The translations under genes were made by a program, and so were the position numbers. From NCBI RefSeq assembly GCF_900626145.1, contig NZ_LR130817.1:896698-960697 (forward strand): a stretch of 64,000 nucleotides of DNA, written 5' to 3'. Within the stretch, counting starts at the first letter, position 1. Each line of letters opens with the position of its first letter. Under the pieces are notes generated by a model. The model did no database searches, was not told the DNA's origin, and was given only the letters and a program-made list of their open reading frames with translations. Positions 1-9,506 of the stretch are shown here, one piece after another. The DNA is from Intestinimonas timonensis. GTDB taxonomy: Bacteria > Bacillota > Clostridia > Oscillospirales > Oscillospiraceae.

Positions 1-2
1 AG

Positions 3-668
3 TTCGGCGGCGACGACCAGTGGTCCAACATGCTGGGCGGCACCGAGCTCATCCGCCGCAAACTGGGCAAGGACGCCCACGCCATGACCATCACCCTGCT
101 TCTGAACTCTGAGGGCAAGAAGATGGGCAAGACCCAGTCTGGCGCTGTGTGGCTGGACCCCAACAAGACCAGCCCCTACGACTTCTACCAGTACTGGCGC
201 AACGTGGGCGACGCCGACGTGCTCAAGTGCCTGCGCATGCTCACCTTCCTGCCTCTGGAGCAGATCGATGAGATGGACAAGTGGGAGGGTGCTCAGCTCA
301 ACACTGCCAAGGAGATCCTGGCTTTCGAGCTCACGCAGCTGGTTCATGGCACGGAGGAGGCACACAAGGCCCAGGACGCTGCCCGGGCCCTGTTCTCCAC
401 CGGCGGAGACAAGAGCAATATGCCCACCACCGAGCTCACCGCCGGAGACCTCACCGATGGTCAGATCACCGTGGTGGACCTGATGGTGAAGTGCGGTCTC
501 ACTCCCTCCAAGGGCGAGGCCCGGCGGCTCATCCAGCAGGGCGGCGTGGAGCTCAACGGTGAGAAGGTGACAGATACTGCCGCTGTGGTAACCGCCTCCG
601 CCCTGGAAGGGGAGGGTACCACCATCAAGAAGGGCAAAAAGGTCTTCCACCGGGCCGTGCTTGCTTAA
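3..668 (+). CDS. tyrS: Tyrosyl-tRNA synthetase, 3' part
   Basis: The gene enters from the left edge; the first complete codon in frame is at base 3 and the start lies outside the window. The enzyme charges tRNA-Tyr with tyrosine in the cytoplasm. The visible part opens with FGGDDQW, matching the class I GGDDQW nucleotide/tyrosine-pocket motif. It continues with a KMGKT version of the KMSKS loop near base 120 and ends with an S4-like RNA-binding domain (about 480-640, containing the stretch GLTPSKGEARRLIQQGGVELNG). An intrinsic terminator follows at once, so it is the last gene of its transcript. Confidence 0.95.
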   Translation, partial: FGGDDQWSNMLGGTELIRRKLGKDAHAMTITLLLNSEGKKMGKTQSGAVWLDPNKTSPYDFYQYWRNVGDADVLKCLRMLTFLPLEQIDEMDKWEGAQLNTAKEILAFELTQLVHGTEEAHKAQDAARALFSTGGDKSNMPTTELTAGDLTDGQITVVDLMVKCGLTPSKGEARRLIQQGGVELNGEKVTDTAAVVTASALEGEGTTIKKGKKVFHRAVLA

Positions 669-672
669 GCAG

Positions 673-707
673 AAAAAGGCGGGTGCCAATTCGGCACTCG
701 CCTTTTT
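673..707 (+). terminator. Intrinsic terminator of tyrS
   Basis: A GGCG(G)GTGCC / GGCACTCGCC stem with a short AATT loop is flanked by A5 and followed by T5. It starts 4 bases after the tyrS stop. Confidence 0.85.
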
Positions 708-738
708 GGAATCTTTTGATTTTCTTAAGGAAGAATGT

Positions 739-767
739 TAGACATCGAAATAAGAGCATGGTACAAT
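739..767 (+). promoter_or_regulatory. Sigma-A promoter for the AI-2E family gene
   Basis: The -35 box TAGACA (739-744, 5/6) and -10 box TACAAT (762-767, 5/6) are 17 bp apart and lie 30 bp before the start codon. Confidence 0.7.
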
Positions 768-796
768 GAGAGTGACCATATACGAGGGGAGAGCTG

Positions 797-1993
797 ATGG
801 CCGTGCAGAAAAAACCATGGCCGCTGGACACGAGGACTGTTTCAAATCTGATCGTCGTGCTCATCGGTATCCTGTTCTACTTTGTGCTCTACCGCTTTTC
901 TGAGGTGAGGGAAAAGATCTCGATGGTGACGGGAGTGCTCTCTCCCTTTATCATCGGCTTTGCCATCGCCTATCTGCTGAATACACCCACTACCTTTTTT
1001 GAAGAGAAGGTCTACAATAAGCACAGACACGGACGGGCATTGGCCATCGTTACGGTCTATGTCCTGGCCGCGGCTGTGCTGGCCATCCTGCTCAACCTCA
1101 TTCTGCCCCAGGTGTGGAGCAGCGCGGTGGAACTGGTCAACAATATGTCTACCTATATGCGGGGGCTGGACGCACTGGTCCAGGAAATCATCAACCGCTT
1201 CAATCTGGAAGGAGAAGGCATCAATGAGATGCTGGCAGCCTACCAGAACCTGGTTCAGACTCTGACCGATCTGGCCATTGAGAAGGTGAGTTCTTCTCTG
1301 CCGCAGATCTGGAATCTGGGTGTGGCCCTTGGCAGCGGTGTTGTCTCCGCGCTTACGGCGCTGATTTCCTCGATCTACATGCTCTCCGGTAAAAACCGCC
1401 TGGTTCCCCAGCTCAAAAAGCTCATCTACGCCATTATTCCCAAGAAAAAGGCGGCTTGGTTCCTGGGGGTGTGTAGTCAGGCCAACCGTATCTTCGTGGG
1501 ATTCATCAACGGCAAAATCATTGACTCCGCCATCATTGGCGTGCTCTGCTTCATCCTCAACCTGATCCTCCAGATCCCCTACAATATCCTCATCGCCGTC
1601 ATTATCGGCGTTACCAACGTGATCCCTTTCTTCGGACCCATCATTGGTGCCGTGCCCTGTATTATGATCCTCATCATCGTGGACCCTTGGGCGGCGCTGC
1701 GTTTCGCCGTTCTGGTGCTGGCGCTCCAGCAGTTCGACGGCAATATTTTGGGCCCAAAGATCCTGGGCGACAGCACAGGCCTCTCCGCCATCTGGGTGCT
1801 GGTGTCCATCGTGGTGTGCGGTGGACTCTTTGGCTTCCCGGGGATGCTTCTGGGCGTGCCCACCTTCGCCGTGCTCTACGCCTTGGTCCGGGAGTGGGTG
1901 AACCACCGGCTGAGGGAGAAGGGCATCGACGGAGACGGAAATCCGCTCCTGCCGTCCGCAGAGGATGCATGCAAGTCCGAATCCGACCAATGA
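797..1993 (+). CDS. AI-2E family transporter (PF01594-like permease)
   Basis: This is a 398-residue polytopic membrane protein. The start ATG follows AGGGGAGAGCTG. Hydrophobic segments fall near residues 15-65, 85-105, 165-190 and across 235-360. The conserved C-terminal signature of the family is present, with GVTNVIPFFGPIIGAVP near 270-286 and a Gly-rich FGFPGMLLGVP near 345. Family members export small molecules such as autoinducer-2 or ions, and the substrate cannot be read from sequence. The gene stands alone between a promoter and a bidirectional terminator, convergent with dapB. Full length for the family. Confidence 0.88.
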   Translation: MAVQKKPWPLDTRTVSNLIVVLIGILFYFVLYRFSEVREKISMVTGVLSPFIIGFAIAYLLNTPTTFFEEKVYNKHRHGRALAIVTVYVLAAAVLAILLNLILPQVWSSAVELVNNMSTYMRGLDALVQEIINRFNLEGEGINEMLAAYQNLVQTLTDLAIEKVSSSLPQIWNLGVALGSGVVSALTALISSIYMLSGKNRLVPQLKKLIYAIIPKKKAAWFLGVCSQANRIFVGFINGKIIDSAIIGVLCFILNLILQIPYNILIAVIIGVTNVIPFFGPIIGAVPCIMILIIVDPWAALRFAVLVLALQQFDGNILGPKILGDSTGLSAIWVLVSIVVCGGLFGFPGMLLGVPTFAVLYALVREWVNHRLREKGIDGDGNPLLPSAEDACKSESDQ

Positions 1994-2031
1994 AAAAACG
2001 GTCTCCGGCATCAATGCCGGAGACCGTTTTT
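1994..2031. terminator. Bidirectional terminator between the AI-2E gene and dapB
   Basis: A GC-rich stem ACGGTCTCCGGCA / TGCCGGAGACCGT with a 4-base loop has A-runs on one side and T-runs on the other. It lies between two convergent genes and can serve both. Confidence 0.85.
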
Positions 2032-2039
2032 CTATTACT

Positions 2040-2822
2040 CTATTCAACCTCTGCCGGTGCCTGGAGCCAATCCAGAAGATCGTCCATGTTGTAGAGACCG
2101 GGTGCCTGGCACTGGGCCAGGAATTTGGCTGCCTTTAGGGCACCGGAGGCAAAAACCTCCCGGGACTGGGCGGAGTGGCGCAGCTCGATGAGCTCGTCCC
2201 GGCCGGCGAAGAGGATCTCGTGGTCTCCGGCAATGGTGCCGCCCCGGACAGAGGAAATCCCGATCTCCCGATGTTCCCTGGGCTTCCGCACGGTGTGGCG
2301 GTCCCACACATATTCCGGCTCATAGGGCAGGGCGGGGGAGAGGGCGTCGGCCAGTAGCAGGGCAGTTCCGCTGGGGGCGTCCACCTTTTTGTTGTGGTGG
2401 CGCTCCACGATCTCAATATCGAAGTCCTCACCCAACAGATGGGCCGCCTGACGGGCCAGCTTGGCCAGTACGTTGATGCCCAGGGAAAAGTTGGCGGAGC
2501 GGAAGACGGGAATGGTCCGGGCCGCAGATTCGATCTCCAGAAGCTGGTCCTCCGAGTAGCCGGTGGTGGCCAGCACCACGGGCAGCTCCCGCTTGACGCA
2601 GTACCCCAGAAGGCCGGTGAGGGCGGCGGGGTGGGAGAAGTCCACCACCACCTGGGCGGGGACCGTACATTCGGCAGGGGAGGAGAAAACGGGGAAATCC
2701 CGGTGGTTATCGCCCAGAATATCGAAGCCGGCGGCAATGTGGAGGTCGGGTTGATCGGCACACAGGGCCTCCAGCACCCGGCCCATTCGGCCGTTGCAGC
2801 CGGAGAGGATCAGATCCAGCAT
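2040..2822 (-). CDS. dapB: 4-hydroxy-tetrahydrodipicolinate reductase
   Basis: DapB reduces 4-hydroxy-tetrahydrodipicolinate with NAD(P)H on the way to diaminopimelate and lysine. The 260-residue length is normal. The N-terminal dinucleotide loop GCNGRMGR (residues 8-15), the catalytic ERHH region (140-143, with K146) and DAPSGT substrate loop (149-154) are intact. It is the third gene of a minus-strand asd-dapA-dapB cluster, 73 bp after dapA. A strong hairpin with a T-rich tail separates it from dapA, so its transcription may be attenuated or partly independent. The ribosome site AGGAGG is close to the ATG. Confidence 0.96.
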   Translation of the reverse strand: MLDLILSGCNGRMGRVLEALCADQPDLHIAAGFDILGDNHRDFPVFSSPAECTVPAQVVVDFSHPAALTGLLGYCVKRELPVVLATTGYSEDQLLEIESAARTIPVFRSANFSLGINVLAKLARQAAHLLGEDFDIEIVERHHNKKVDAPSGTALLLADALSPALPYEPEYVWDRHTVRKPREHREIGISSVRGGTIAGDHEILFAGRDELIELRHSAQSREVFASGALKAAKFLAQCQAPGLYNMDDLLDWLQAPAEVE

Positions 2823-2856
2823 GATGGTTCCTCCTTTTTATCGTTCCGTGAAAAGA

Positions 2857-2886
2857 CAGACGGCCGTGGGGAAGCACGGCCGTCTG
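2857..2886 (-). terminator. Hairpin with T-rich tail between dapA and dapB
   Basis: A perfect 12-bp stem (CAGACGGCCGTG / CACGGCCGTCTG) with a 6-base loop is followed on the minus strand by TCTTTTC. It sits in the 73-bp gap before dapB and looks like an intercistronic, probably leaky, terminator. Confidence 0.6.
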
Positions 2887-2895
2887 ATGTTGGGT

Positions 2896-3804
2896 TTACT
2901 GAGCGGCGCCAGAGGCCGGGAGCAGGCCGGTCCGCTCCATAGCGGCCCGGAGGACCTCCAGGTTGGCGGGGGAGATGTCGCACAGGGGGAGGCGCAGCCC
3001 ACCCACATCCTTGCCCATGAGGTTGAGGGCAGCCTTGACAGGGATAGGGTTGACCTCACAGAACAGGGCGTCGATAAGATCCATGTGCTCCAGTTGGAGC
3101 CGGGCGGCCTCCTCGAACTGACCCTCCAGGCAGCGGTGGGTGATGTCTACCATGAGCTTGGGGTTAATGTTGGCCACCACGGAGATGACGCCCTTGGCGC
3201 CCAGAGACATCATGGGGACCACCTGGTCGTCGTTGCCGGACCAGATGGAAAAGTCGTCGCCGCAGAGGTAGCGGGTGTGAGTGATCAGGCTCAGGTTGCC
3301 GCTGGCCTCCTTCACGCCGTTGATCTTGGGATTCTGTGAAAGGACCTTGTAGGTCTCAGCGGTGAAGGAAACGCCGGTCCGGGAGGGCACATTATAAAGG
3401 ATGATGGGCAGCTCGGTCCGATCGGCGATGTACTCATAGTGGCGGATGAGGCCCTCCTGGGAGCACTTGTTGTAATAGGGGGTAACGTGGAGGAGGGCGT
3501 CTGCGCCGGAGTCCTCGGCGTGCTGGGAGAGGTACACGGCGGCAGAGGTGTCGTTGCTGCCGGCGCCTGCGATGACCTTCACACGATGGTTCACATACTT
3601 GACGCAGAAGTTGACGGCGGCAATGTGCTCCCGCAGGGTAAGGGTGGAGCACTCACCGGTGGTGCCCACAGCACAGATGGCATCCACACCGGCGGCGATC
3701 TGCTCGTCGATGAGCTGGGCGAAGCGGTCGTAGTTGATGGCGCCGCTCTGGTCGAAGGGCGTGACGATGGCGGGGCAGGCACCGGTGAAAATGGGCTCTC
3801 TCAT
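2896..3804 (-). CDS. dapA: 4-hydroxy-tetrahydrodipicolinate synthase
   Basis: DapA condenses pyruvate with aspartate semialdehyde, the committed step to DAP/lysine. The 302-residue length is typical of this Schiff-base aldolase family. Visible landmarks are the GTTGE loop (47-51), the catalytic tyrosine in YNVPSRTG (Y137) and the Schiff-base lysine in NGVKEASGN (K165). The ATG is preceded by CAGGAGGTAATT. It lies 73 bp after asd, which makes its substrate, and before dapB, which uses its product. Confidence 0.97.
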   Translation of the reverse strand: MREPIFTGACPAIVTPFDQSGAINYDRFAQLIDEQIAAGVDAICAVGTTGECSTLTLREHIAAVNFCVKYVNHRVKVIAGAGSNDTSAAVYLSQHAEDSGADALLHVTPYYNKCSQEGLIRHYEYIADRTELPIILYNVPSRTGVSFTAETYKVLSQNPKINGVKEASGNLSLITHTRYLCGDDFSIWSGNDDQVVPMMSLGAKGVISVVANINPKLMVDITHRCLEGQFEEAARLQLEHMDLIDALFCEVNPIPVKAALNLMGKDVGGLRLPLCDISPANLEVLRAAMERTGLLPASGAAQ

Positions 3805-3877
3805 TCTTGAATTACCTCCTGATCAGACAGGTGTGCTGTCCACGGAGGCGCAAAAGCAAATCTATCTCTATTGTTTC

Positions 3878-4963
3878 TTACGCCTTGACGATATAGCCCT
3901 CGGCGCACAGCAGCTCGGCGAGTTCGACTGCGCCGCCCGCCGCGCCCCGAAGGGTGTTGTGGGACAGACACACGAATTTGTAATCGTACTGGGTATCCGG
4001 GCGGAGACGTCCAATGGAGATAGTCATTCCATTGCCCAGGCCGCGGTCAAGTCTGACCTGGGGACGATCGGGCTCCTCGAAGTAGTGGAGGAACTGCTCA
4101 GGGGCAGAGGGGAGCTTGAGCTCCTGAGCACGTCCCCGGTATTCCGCCCAGATGGCCTTCATCTCATCCATCGGGGGCACTTTTTCAAAATCAACGAAGA
4201 CGGCGGCAGTATGCCCGTTGGATACGGGAACACGGAGACACTGGGCGGTAATGGCGGGCTTGACGGCGTTGACGATGACACCGTTTTCCACCCGGCCCCA
4301 GACCTTCATGGGCTCCTGCTCGGATTTCTCCTCCTCGCCGCCGATATAGGGGATCACATTGTCCACCATATCGGGCCAGGACTCGAACGTCTTCCCGGCG
4401 CCGGAGATGGCCTGGTAAGTGCAAACCAGGATCCGCTCCAGGCCGAAGCCGCGCAGGGGATGGAGGGCGGGCACATAGCTCTGGATGGAGCAGTTGGACT
4501 TGACCGCGATGAGCCCGCGCTTCATCCCCAGTCGCTTTCGTTGTGCCTCTATCACTTTGATATGCTCCGGGTTCACCTCAGGGATGACCATGGGAACATC
4601 CTCCGTCCAGCGGTGGGCGGAATTGTTGGAGATCACCGGACACTCATGGCGGGCGTAGGCTTCCTCAAGAGCCTTGATTTCCTCTTTCTTCATATCAACG
4701 GCGGAGAAGACGAAGTCAACCATAGAGGCGATCTTCTCCACGTCAGCTTCAGCGTTCATGACCACCATGTTTTTGGCCTGCTGGGGGATGGGGGTATCCA
4801 TGGCCCAACGCCCACCCACGGCCCCTTCATAGGTCTTGCCAGCGGAGCGGGGACTGGCCGCAATGACTGCCAGTTCGAACCAGGGGTGGTTCTCCATCAG
4901 AGTCACAAAGCGCTGGCCAACCATGCCAGTACCGCCGATCACGCCAACCTTGTATTTTTCCAT
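3878..4963 (-). CDS. asd: Aspartate-semialdehyde dehydrogenase
   Basis: Asd reduces aspartyl phosphate to aspartate semialdehyde, the branch point to lysine/DAP and to threonine/methionine. I take the ATG at 4963, because the in-frame ATG at 4978 overlaps the GGAGGT ribosome site that sits 7 bases before 4963. The product is 361 residues. It shows the N-terminal NADP loop GGTGMVGQR and the catalytic cysteine in SNCSIQ (about residue 158). The sequence resembles the long archaeal/fungal-type Asd branch more than the E. coli one. First gene of the asd-dapA-dapB cluster. Confidence 0.94.
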   Translation of the reverse strand: MEKYKVGVIGGTGMVGQRFVTLMENHPWFELAVIAASPRSAGKTYEGAVGGRWAMDTPIPQQAKNMVVMNAEADVEKIASMVDFVFSAVDMKKEEIKALEEAYARHECPVISNNSAHRWTEDVPMVIPEVNPEHIKVIEAQRKRLGMKRGLIAVKSNCSIQSYVPALHPLRGFGLERILVCTYQAISGAGKTFESWPDMVDNVIPYIGGEEEKSEQEPMKVWGRVENGVIVNAVKPAITAQCLRVPVSNGHTAAVFVDFEKVPPMDEMKAIWAEYRGRAQELKLPSAPEQFLHYFEEPDRPQVRLDRGLGNGMTISIGRLRPDTQYDYKFVCLSHNTLRGAAGGAVELAELLCAEGYIVKA

Positions 4964-5048
4964 GCCGCAGACCTCCATTTATCGTACGCTCACCCGTATT
5001 CTATCCGGGAAAAGCTCCCAACTTGCCTGTCCGCCGGAAAAACGGCGG

Positions 5049-5078
5049 TTGCAATGGTGTCGGGTTTTGTACTATAAT
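5049..5078 (+). promoter_or_regulatory. Possible sigma-A promoter for the SpoIID-domain gene
   Basis: TTGCAA (5049-5054) and a perfect TATAAT (5073-5078) are 18 bp apart on the plus strand, about 140 bp before the start codon at 5217. No lysine riboswitch was recognised in this divergent region with asd. Confidence 0.45.
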
Positions 5079-5216
5079 GTCTCCTGTATCCGCGCGTTCC
5101 GTGGCATGCGAGAAGATGCCCGGGCCCTTTTGGGGGGGACGCGGAGGGTATTTCCGATAGTGTAGCACAATTCTTTTCCAATGTAAACCGCTAATTCGCA
5201 GAAATGGAGCTTCCTC

Positions 5217-6857
5217 ATGGGCAAAAGTTTGATTCGATTTGCAGCAGTCCTCCTGGCTGCCGCCCTCTGTATCGGGTGTGTGACCTTTGCCGCGGGTTCT
5301 GAGACAAAGGAAACCCTGCGTGTGGGTCTCTTTTACGGCAGCACCGCACTGCCGGGTGCCAACCTGGAAAACAGCGTGGGGAGCGGCTACCGCTTCGGCT
5401 GGTATGACGACGATCTGACCTTCCACCAGCTGGGAAGCTCTTCAGAGACCCAGATCTCCGTGGTCAAGACCCAGAATGTTACCCTCTCCGGCGGGAATTA
5501 TGTGGACGGTACCGGTTCGGTGATGGTGGGCTGTTTTCACCTCCAGCTCCCCACAACTTATACCAGCTTCGAGGAGGCCCAGACCGCTGCATCGACGGTG
5601 AGCAATGGGTTTCCTGCCTGGATCGAGGGGACATACTATGTGCGGGTGGGTGTCTACACCAGCAAGGAGGAGGCACTCTCAGCCCAGACTGCACTGGGCC
5701 TTTCCAATGCCACGGTGGTAGGTACCAGCGGCTACGCTGTGACAGTGGTGGTCACCAAGACGGGAAAACCGATCTTTCAGTTTGACGGAGGACAGGGGTA
5801 CAGCCTGGGCATCCAGCCTGGATTGGATGACAGCGTCAAGACGGTCACCTGGTTTAAGGGCTATCGCTATTATGGCGGATTCCAGTACCGCCGCAGCGGC
5901 GGGAACATCACCGTCATCAATATTGTGGACCTGGAGGACTATATCAAGGGTGTCCTGCCCTATGAGATGAACAACACCTGGCCCCTGGAGGCCCTGAAGG
6001 CCCAGGCAGTGTGTGCCAGGACCTATGCCGCCACTATCTCCTCCAGCCATGCCAGCAGCGGCTTCGACGTGTGCAACAACACCCACTGCCAGATGTATCA
6101 GGGTCTGAATCTGGCCAACGACCGGACGGACCAGGCCGTGGAGGAGACGGCGGGAGAATATGTGCGCTACCAGGACAAGCCGGCCGTTACCTACTATTCG
6201 GCCAGCGACGGCGGTGCCACCGAGGATGTACGGAACATCTGGGACTCCACCGCCAATCTGCCCCACCTCAAGGGGGTCATTGATCCCTATGAGGCCGACC
6301 TGGCCGACAGCATCTCCCAGTACAACTGGTCGGTCACTGTCTCCAAATCTGAGATTGCCTCCAAGCTCCAGAGCAAGGGCTATAACTGCGGAACCATCGT
6401 AGACGCCTATGTGGCGGAACTCAGTGAGACGGGGAATCCCAAGACCGTTACCTTTGTGGATTCTAACGGAAAGAAGTGGTCCTTTGGGCCGGAGACCCTG
6501 CGGATCTGGTTTAGCCTGCGCTCCAACCGCTTTACGGTGGGCGGCGGCAGCGGCAGCAACAGCTATTATGTCAATGGCACCTCCGATACCCTGAGCTCCG
6601 TCAGCGGAGCGTATGTGGTAAACGGAGACGGCACTGTGAGTGCCATCTCCGGGACTCCTTATGTGGCGACCTCTTCCGGTACGGAGATCCTGGGGAGCTC
6701 CTCCTCCACCTCCTCCGGGAGCAGCGTCACCTTTACCGGCTCCGGCTATGGCCACAACGTGGGTATGAGCCAGCAGGGTGCCCGTGCCATGGCATTGCGG
6801 GGGATGGATTACATCGATATTCTGACCTTCTATTTCACCGACGTTACGGTGGGTTGA
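5217..6857 (+). CDS. Secreted SpoIID/LytB-domain protein
   Basis: A 546-residue protein with an N-terminal signal sequence (about residues 1-27, hydrophobic core LLAAALCIG). Residues about 100-160 resemble a SPOR-like segment ([13 protein letters not shown]). A SpoIID domain follows at about 225-330 with the hallmark [14 protein letters not shown] and the alanine/arginine-rich QAVCARTYA helix. The C-terminus carries [13 protein letters not shown] (about 510-522), also diagnostic of the SpoIID fold. SpoIID proteins are lytic transglycosylases acting on denuded peptidoglycan; whether this one acts in engulfment or in vegetative wall turnover is not shown. It is much longer than canonical SpoIID because of the N-terminal extension and a Ser/Gly-rich insert near 440-500. 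Confidence 0.88.
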   Translation: MGKSLIRFAAVLLAAALCIGCVTFAAGSETKETLRVGLFYGSTALPGANLENSVGSGYRFGWYDDDLTFHQLGSSSETQISVVKTQNVTLSGGNYVDGTGSVMVGCFHLQLPTTYTSFEEAQTAASTVSNGFPAWIEGTYYVRVGVYTSKEEALSAQTALGLSNATVVGTSGYAVTVVVTKTGKPIFQFDGGQGYSLGIQPGLDDSVKTVTWFKGYRYYGGFQYRRSGGNITVINIVDLEDYIKGVLPYEMNNTWPLEALKAQAVCARTYAATISSSHASSGFDVCNNTHCQMYQGLNLANDRTDQAVEETAGEYVRYQDKPAVTYYSASDGGATEDVRNIWDSTANLPHLKGVIDPYEADLADSISQYNWSVTVSKSEIASKLQSKGYNCGTIVDAYVAELSETGNPKTVTFVDSNGKKWSFGPETLRIWFSLRSNRFTVGGGSGSNSYYVNGTSDTLSSVSGAYVVNGDGTVSAISGTPYVATSSGTEILGSSSSTSSGSSVTFTGSGYGHNVGMSQQGARAMALRGMDYIDILTFYFTDVTVG

Positions 6858-6885
6858 CAAACGACAAGGAAAGCGGGAACTTGAT

Positions 6886-7911
6886 TTGAAGACATCAGAT
6901 TTTTACTATGATCTGCCCCAGGAGCTTATCGCTCAGACACCTCTAGACCGGCGGGACGGGTCCCGGCTGATGGTGCTGGACAAGGATACCGGCGCAGTAA
7001 AGCATATGCACTTTTATGATCTGCCCAGTCTGCTGCGCCCCGGCGACTGCTTGGTGCTCAACGACTCCCGGGTGCTGCCCGCCCGTCTGTTGGGCCACCG
7101 GGAGCCCGGCGGCGGAGCGGCGGAGGTGCTGCTCCTCAACGACAAGGGGGACAAGACGTGGGAGTGCCTGGTCCGGCCGGGCAAGAAGATGAAGCCGGGA
7201 ACGAAGCTCTCCTTCGGCGACGGGCTGCTCACCGCCGAGGTCACCGAGACCCTGGAAGGCGGCAACCGGCTGGTCCGTTTCCACTACGACGGCATTTTCC
7301 TGGAGCTGCTGGAGCAGCTGGGCAAGATGCCTCTTCCGCCCTACATCAAGGCGGAGCTTCAGGACCCGGAGCGTTACCAGACGGTATACTCCCGTGAGGT
7401 GGGATCGGCGGCAGCCCCCACAGCCGGCCTTCACTTCACCAAGGAGCTGCTGGAGCAGATCCAGGCTATGGGGGTCTCCCTGGCCTATGTGACCCTCCAT
7501 GTGGGCCTGGGCACCTTCCGGCCCGTGAAGGAGGAGGAGATCACCGACCACGAGATGCACTCGGAGTACTGCATGATCTCCAAAGAGACGGCGGAGACCA
7601 TCAACGAGACCCGCCGGAAGGGGGGACGGGTGATTTGTGTGGGTACCACCTCCTGTCGCACCATCGAGTCCTGGGCTGCCGAGGACGGCACCCTGAAGGA
7701 GTCCGCCGGTTGGACCAATATCTACATCTACCCCGGCTACCGGTTCAAGGTGCTGGATGCTCTGATCACCAACTTCCACCTACCGGAGTCCACCTTAGTG
7801 ATGCTGGTCTCGGCTCTGGCCGGGCGGGAGCACATCCTGGCAGCCTATGAGGAGGCAGTCCGGGAGAAATACCGGTTTTTCTCCTTCGGAGACGCCATGT
7901 TCATCTGTTAA
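6886..7911 (+). CDS. queA: S-adenosylmethionine:tRNA ribosyltransferase-isomerase
   Basis: QueA transfers the ribosyl part of SAM to preQ1 in tRNA, giving epoxyqueuosine. The 341-residue product has the family opening ([17 protein letters not shown]), the NDSRVLPAR block near residue 60, [13 protein letters not shown] near 170 and NFHLPESTL near 300. The start is TTG at 6886; the only upstream purine-rich site (AAGGA, 6866) is rather distant, so initiation may be weak. It follows the SpoIID-domain gene by 28 bp, probably in one transcript, and ends in a strong terminator. Confidence 0.94.
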   Translation: MKTSDFYYDLPQELIAQTPLDRRDGSRLMVLDKDTGAVKHMHFYDLPSLLRPGDCLVLNDSRVLPARLLGHREPGGGAAEVLLLNDKGDKTWECLVRPGKKMKPGTKLSFGDGLLTAEVTETLEGGNRLVRFHYDGIFLELLEQLGKMPLPPYIKAELQDPERYQTVYSREVGSAAAPTAGLHFTKELLEQIQAMGVSLAYVTLHVGLGTFRPVKEEEITDHEMHSEYCMISKETAETINETRRKGGRVICVGTTSCRTIESWAAEDGTLKESAGWTNIYIYPGYRFKVLDALITNFHLPESTLVMLVSALAGREHILAAYEEAVREKYRFFSFGDAMFIC

Positions 7912-7916
7912 ACGGA

Positions 7917-7955
7917 CAAAAGGTCCGGCGTACATGCTGTACGCCGGACCTTTTT
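7917..7955. terminator. Terminator between queA and spoVAE
   Basis: The stem AAAAGGTCCGGCGTACA / TGTACGCCGGACCTTTTT with a tiny loop is flanked by A- and T-runs. It sits between convergent genes and can act both ways. Confidence 0.85.
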
Positions 7956-8323
7956 CATCCCTTGGGCTTTGGTTTAAAGAGGAGAGCTACGATACAGCCG
8001 AAAAAGATGGCGGCAGCAATACCGCCCGCGGCAGCCGTGACCCCACCGGTGAAGGCGCCCAGCAGGCCGTCCTTGGCCACCGCCTCCTTTACCCCCTTGG
8101 AGAGCAGATAGCCGAAACCGGTGAGAGGGACGGTGGCGCCGGCGCCGCCAAAGTCGACGATGTGCTGGTAGATGCCCAGACCGCCCAGAACCACGCCGGA
8201 GACCACATAGAGCACCAGGATCTTGGCGGGGGTCAGCTTGGTCCGGTCGATGAGGATCTGTCCGATGAGGCAAAAGGTCCCTCCGCAGAGGAAGGCACGC
8301 AGATAGGGGAGAAATCCATCCAT
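7955..8323 (-). CDS. spoVAE: Stage V sporulation protein AE (SpoVAEB type)
   Basis: A 122-residue, very hydrophobic protein with about three to four membrane spans. It matches the small SpoVAE/SpoVAEB family by its opening (YLRAFLCGGTFCLIGQ) and the GGLGIYQ...GAGATVPLTGFG block. SpoVA proteins form the inner-membrane channel that moves Ca-dipicolinate into the forespore and releases it at germination. It begins 3 bases after the spoVAD stop with its own AAGGAGT site. A spoVAC gene is not seen beside it in this window. Confidence 0.9.
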   Translation of the reverse strand: MDGFLPYLRAFLCGGTFCLIGQILIDRTKLTPAKILVLYVVSGVVLGGLGIYQHIVDFGGAGATVPLTGFGYLLSKGVKEAVAKDGLLGAFTGGVTAAAGGIAAAIFFGCIVALLFKPKPKG

Positions 8324-8326
8324 TTT

Positions 8327-9346
8327 TTATACTCCTTTCTCCGTGGAGATGGCCACAGCGTGACATATGCCGGGGATGCTCTCCCCCTGAAGAGAGGATA
8401 TGGGGGAGAGGAGAGCACCGGTGCCGCAGAAGAGGATGTTTTTCCAGCGCCCCTCGGCCATGCCACGGAGCAGATATCCACCCAGCACCACGGCGGAGCA
8501 GCCGCAGCCGGACCCGCCGCAGTGTACGTCCTGGGCGGGAAGGTCAAAGACCATCACACCGCAGTCGTCATAGTTGCCCAGTTCCACTCCGTCGGTGCGG
8601 AAGAGGTCCAGTACAATGGATTTGCCCAGCTCTCCTAGATCTCCGGTGACAATCAGGTCATAGTAGGAGGGCTTGCGCCCGGTTTCTGCAAAGTGAGCGG
8701 TGAGCGTACTGTACGCCGCGGGGGCCATGGCTGCCCCCATGTTGTTGGCATCCTTGATACCCTTGTCCACCACCTTGCCGATGGTGGCGTGGGTGATATA
8801 GGGGCCGTTTCCTTCACGACAAAGGACGGCAGAACCGGCGCCGGTTACCGTCCACTGCGCGGTGGGGGTGCGCTGACCACCATATTCAAGGGGTGTGCGG
8901 TACTGCCGCTCAGCAGAACAGAAGTGGGAAGAGGCCACCGCCGCCGCCCAGGTGCCGAAGCCGCCGTCCAGCGCCATCGAGGCCATGACCAGCCCCTCCG
9001 CCATGGTGGAGCAGGCGCCGTAAAGCCCGAGGAAAGGCACATCCTGGCCACGCACGGCAAAGGAGGAGGCGATACACTGGTTGAGCAGGTCGCCGGCGAA
9101 GAGCATATCCAGGGAAGAGGGAGCCTGCCCCGTCTTGTCCAGGGCGCTCTGAAGGGCCAGCCGCTGCATGGCGCTCTCCGCCTTCTCCCAGCTGGACTCT
9201 CCAAAGCTGTCATCCTGATTGATGAGGTCGAAGAAGGCGGCCAGAGGGCCATCACCCTCCTTTTTACCCACCACGCTGGCATACCCGGCAATGGCGGGCG
9301 GATTGGCAAAGGCCAAAGTCTGCCGGCCCAGCTTTTTTACGGTCAT
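8327..9346 (-). CDS. spoVAD: Stage V sporulation protein AD
   Basis: SpoVAD is the dipicolinate-binding soluble member of the SpoVA channel and has a thiolase-like fold. The frame is open upstream to 9532, but the family start (MTVKKLGRQTLAF) and the GGGAGGAAG ribosome site fix the ATG at 9346, giving 339 residues. Conserved blocks include FLGLYGACSTMAEGL near residue 100, HFCSAERQYRTPLEYG near 140 and GSGCGCSAVV near 290. It is followed directly by spoVAE. Expression in the forespore under sigma-G would be expected, but I could not pick a convincing sigma-G promoter. Confidence 0.93.
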   Translation of the reverse strand: MTVKKLGRQTLAFANPPAIAGYASVVGKKEGDGPLAAFFDLINQDDSFGESSWEKAESAMQRLALQSALDKTGQAPSSLDMLFAGDLLNQCIASSFAVRGQDVPFLGLYGACSTMAEGLVMASMALDGGFGTWAAAVASSHFCSAERQYRTPLEYGGQRTPTAQWTVTGAGSAVLCREGNGPYITHATIGKVVDKGIKDANNMGAAMAPAAYSTLTAHFAETGRKPSYYDLIVTGDLGELGKSIVLDLFRTDGVELGNYDDCGVMVFDLPAQDVHCGGSGCGCSAVVLGGYLLRGMAEGRWKNILFCGTGALLSPISSLQGESIPGICHAVAISTEKGV

Positions 9347-9441
9347 TCGGCTTCCTCCCATCTGTACACAGCGTGTTTGAACGGAATTAGTTTGAACAGA
9401 TTTCCGCAAAATATCAGGACGCATTTTGGCGGGGGAACTGC

Positions 9442-9470
9442 TGGTCAAATGTGGGAAGATGCGATATAAT
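9442..9470 (+). promoter_or_regulatory. Sigma-A promoter for the zinc-ribbon gene
   Basis: TGGTCA (4/6) and a perfect TATAAT (9465-9470) are 17 bp apart, 36 bp before the ATG at 9507. The same divergent gap carries two direct copies of GTTTGAAC (9375-9382 and 9390-9397) on the spoVAD side. Confidence 0.6.
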
Positions 9471-9506
9471 AAATACATATTTTTCACTTGATGGAGTTTG
9501 ATCGAT

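Noticed and set aside
842..2047. A 401-codon frame antisense to the AI-2E family gene
   Set aside because: Shadow of a clear membrane protein gene; His/Asp/Gln-rich translation.
4964..5216. Lysine riboswitch upstream of asd
   Set aside because: The expected L-box conserved blocks were not found; only promoter-like elements are visible.
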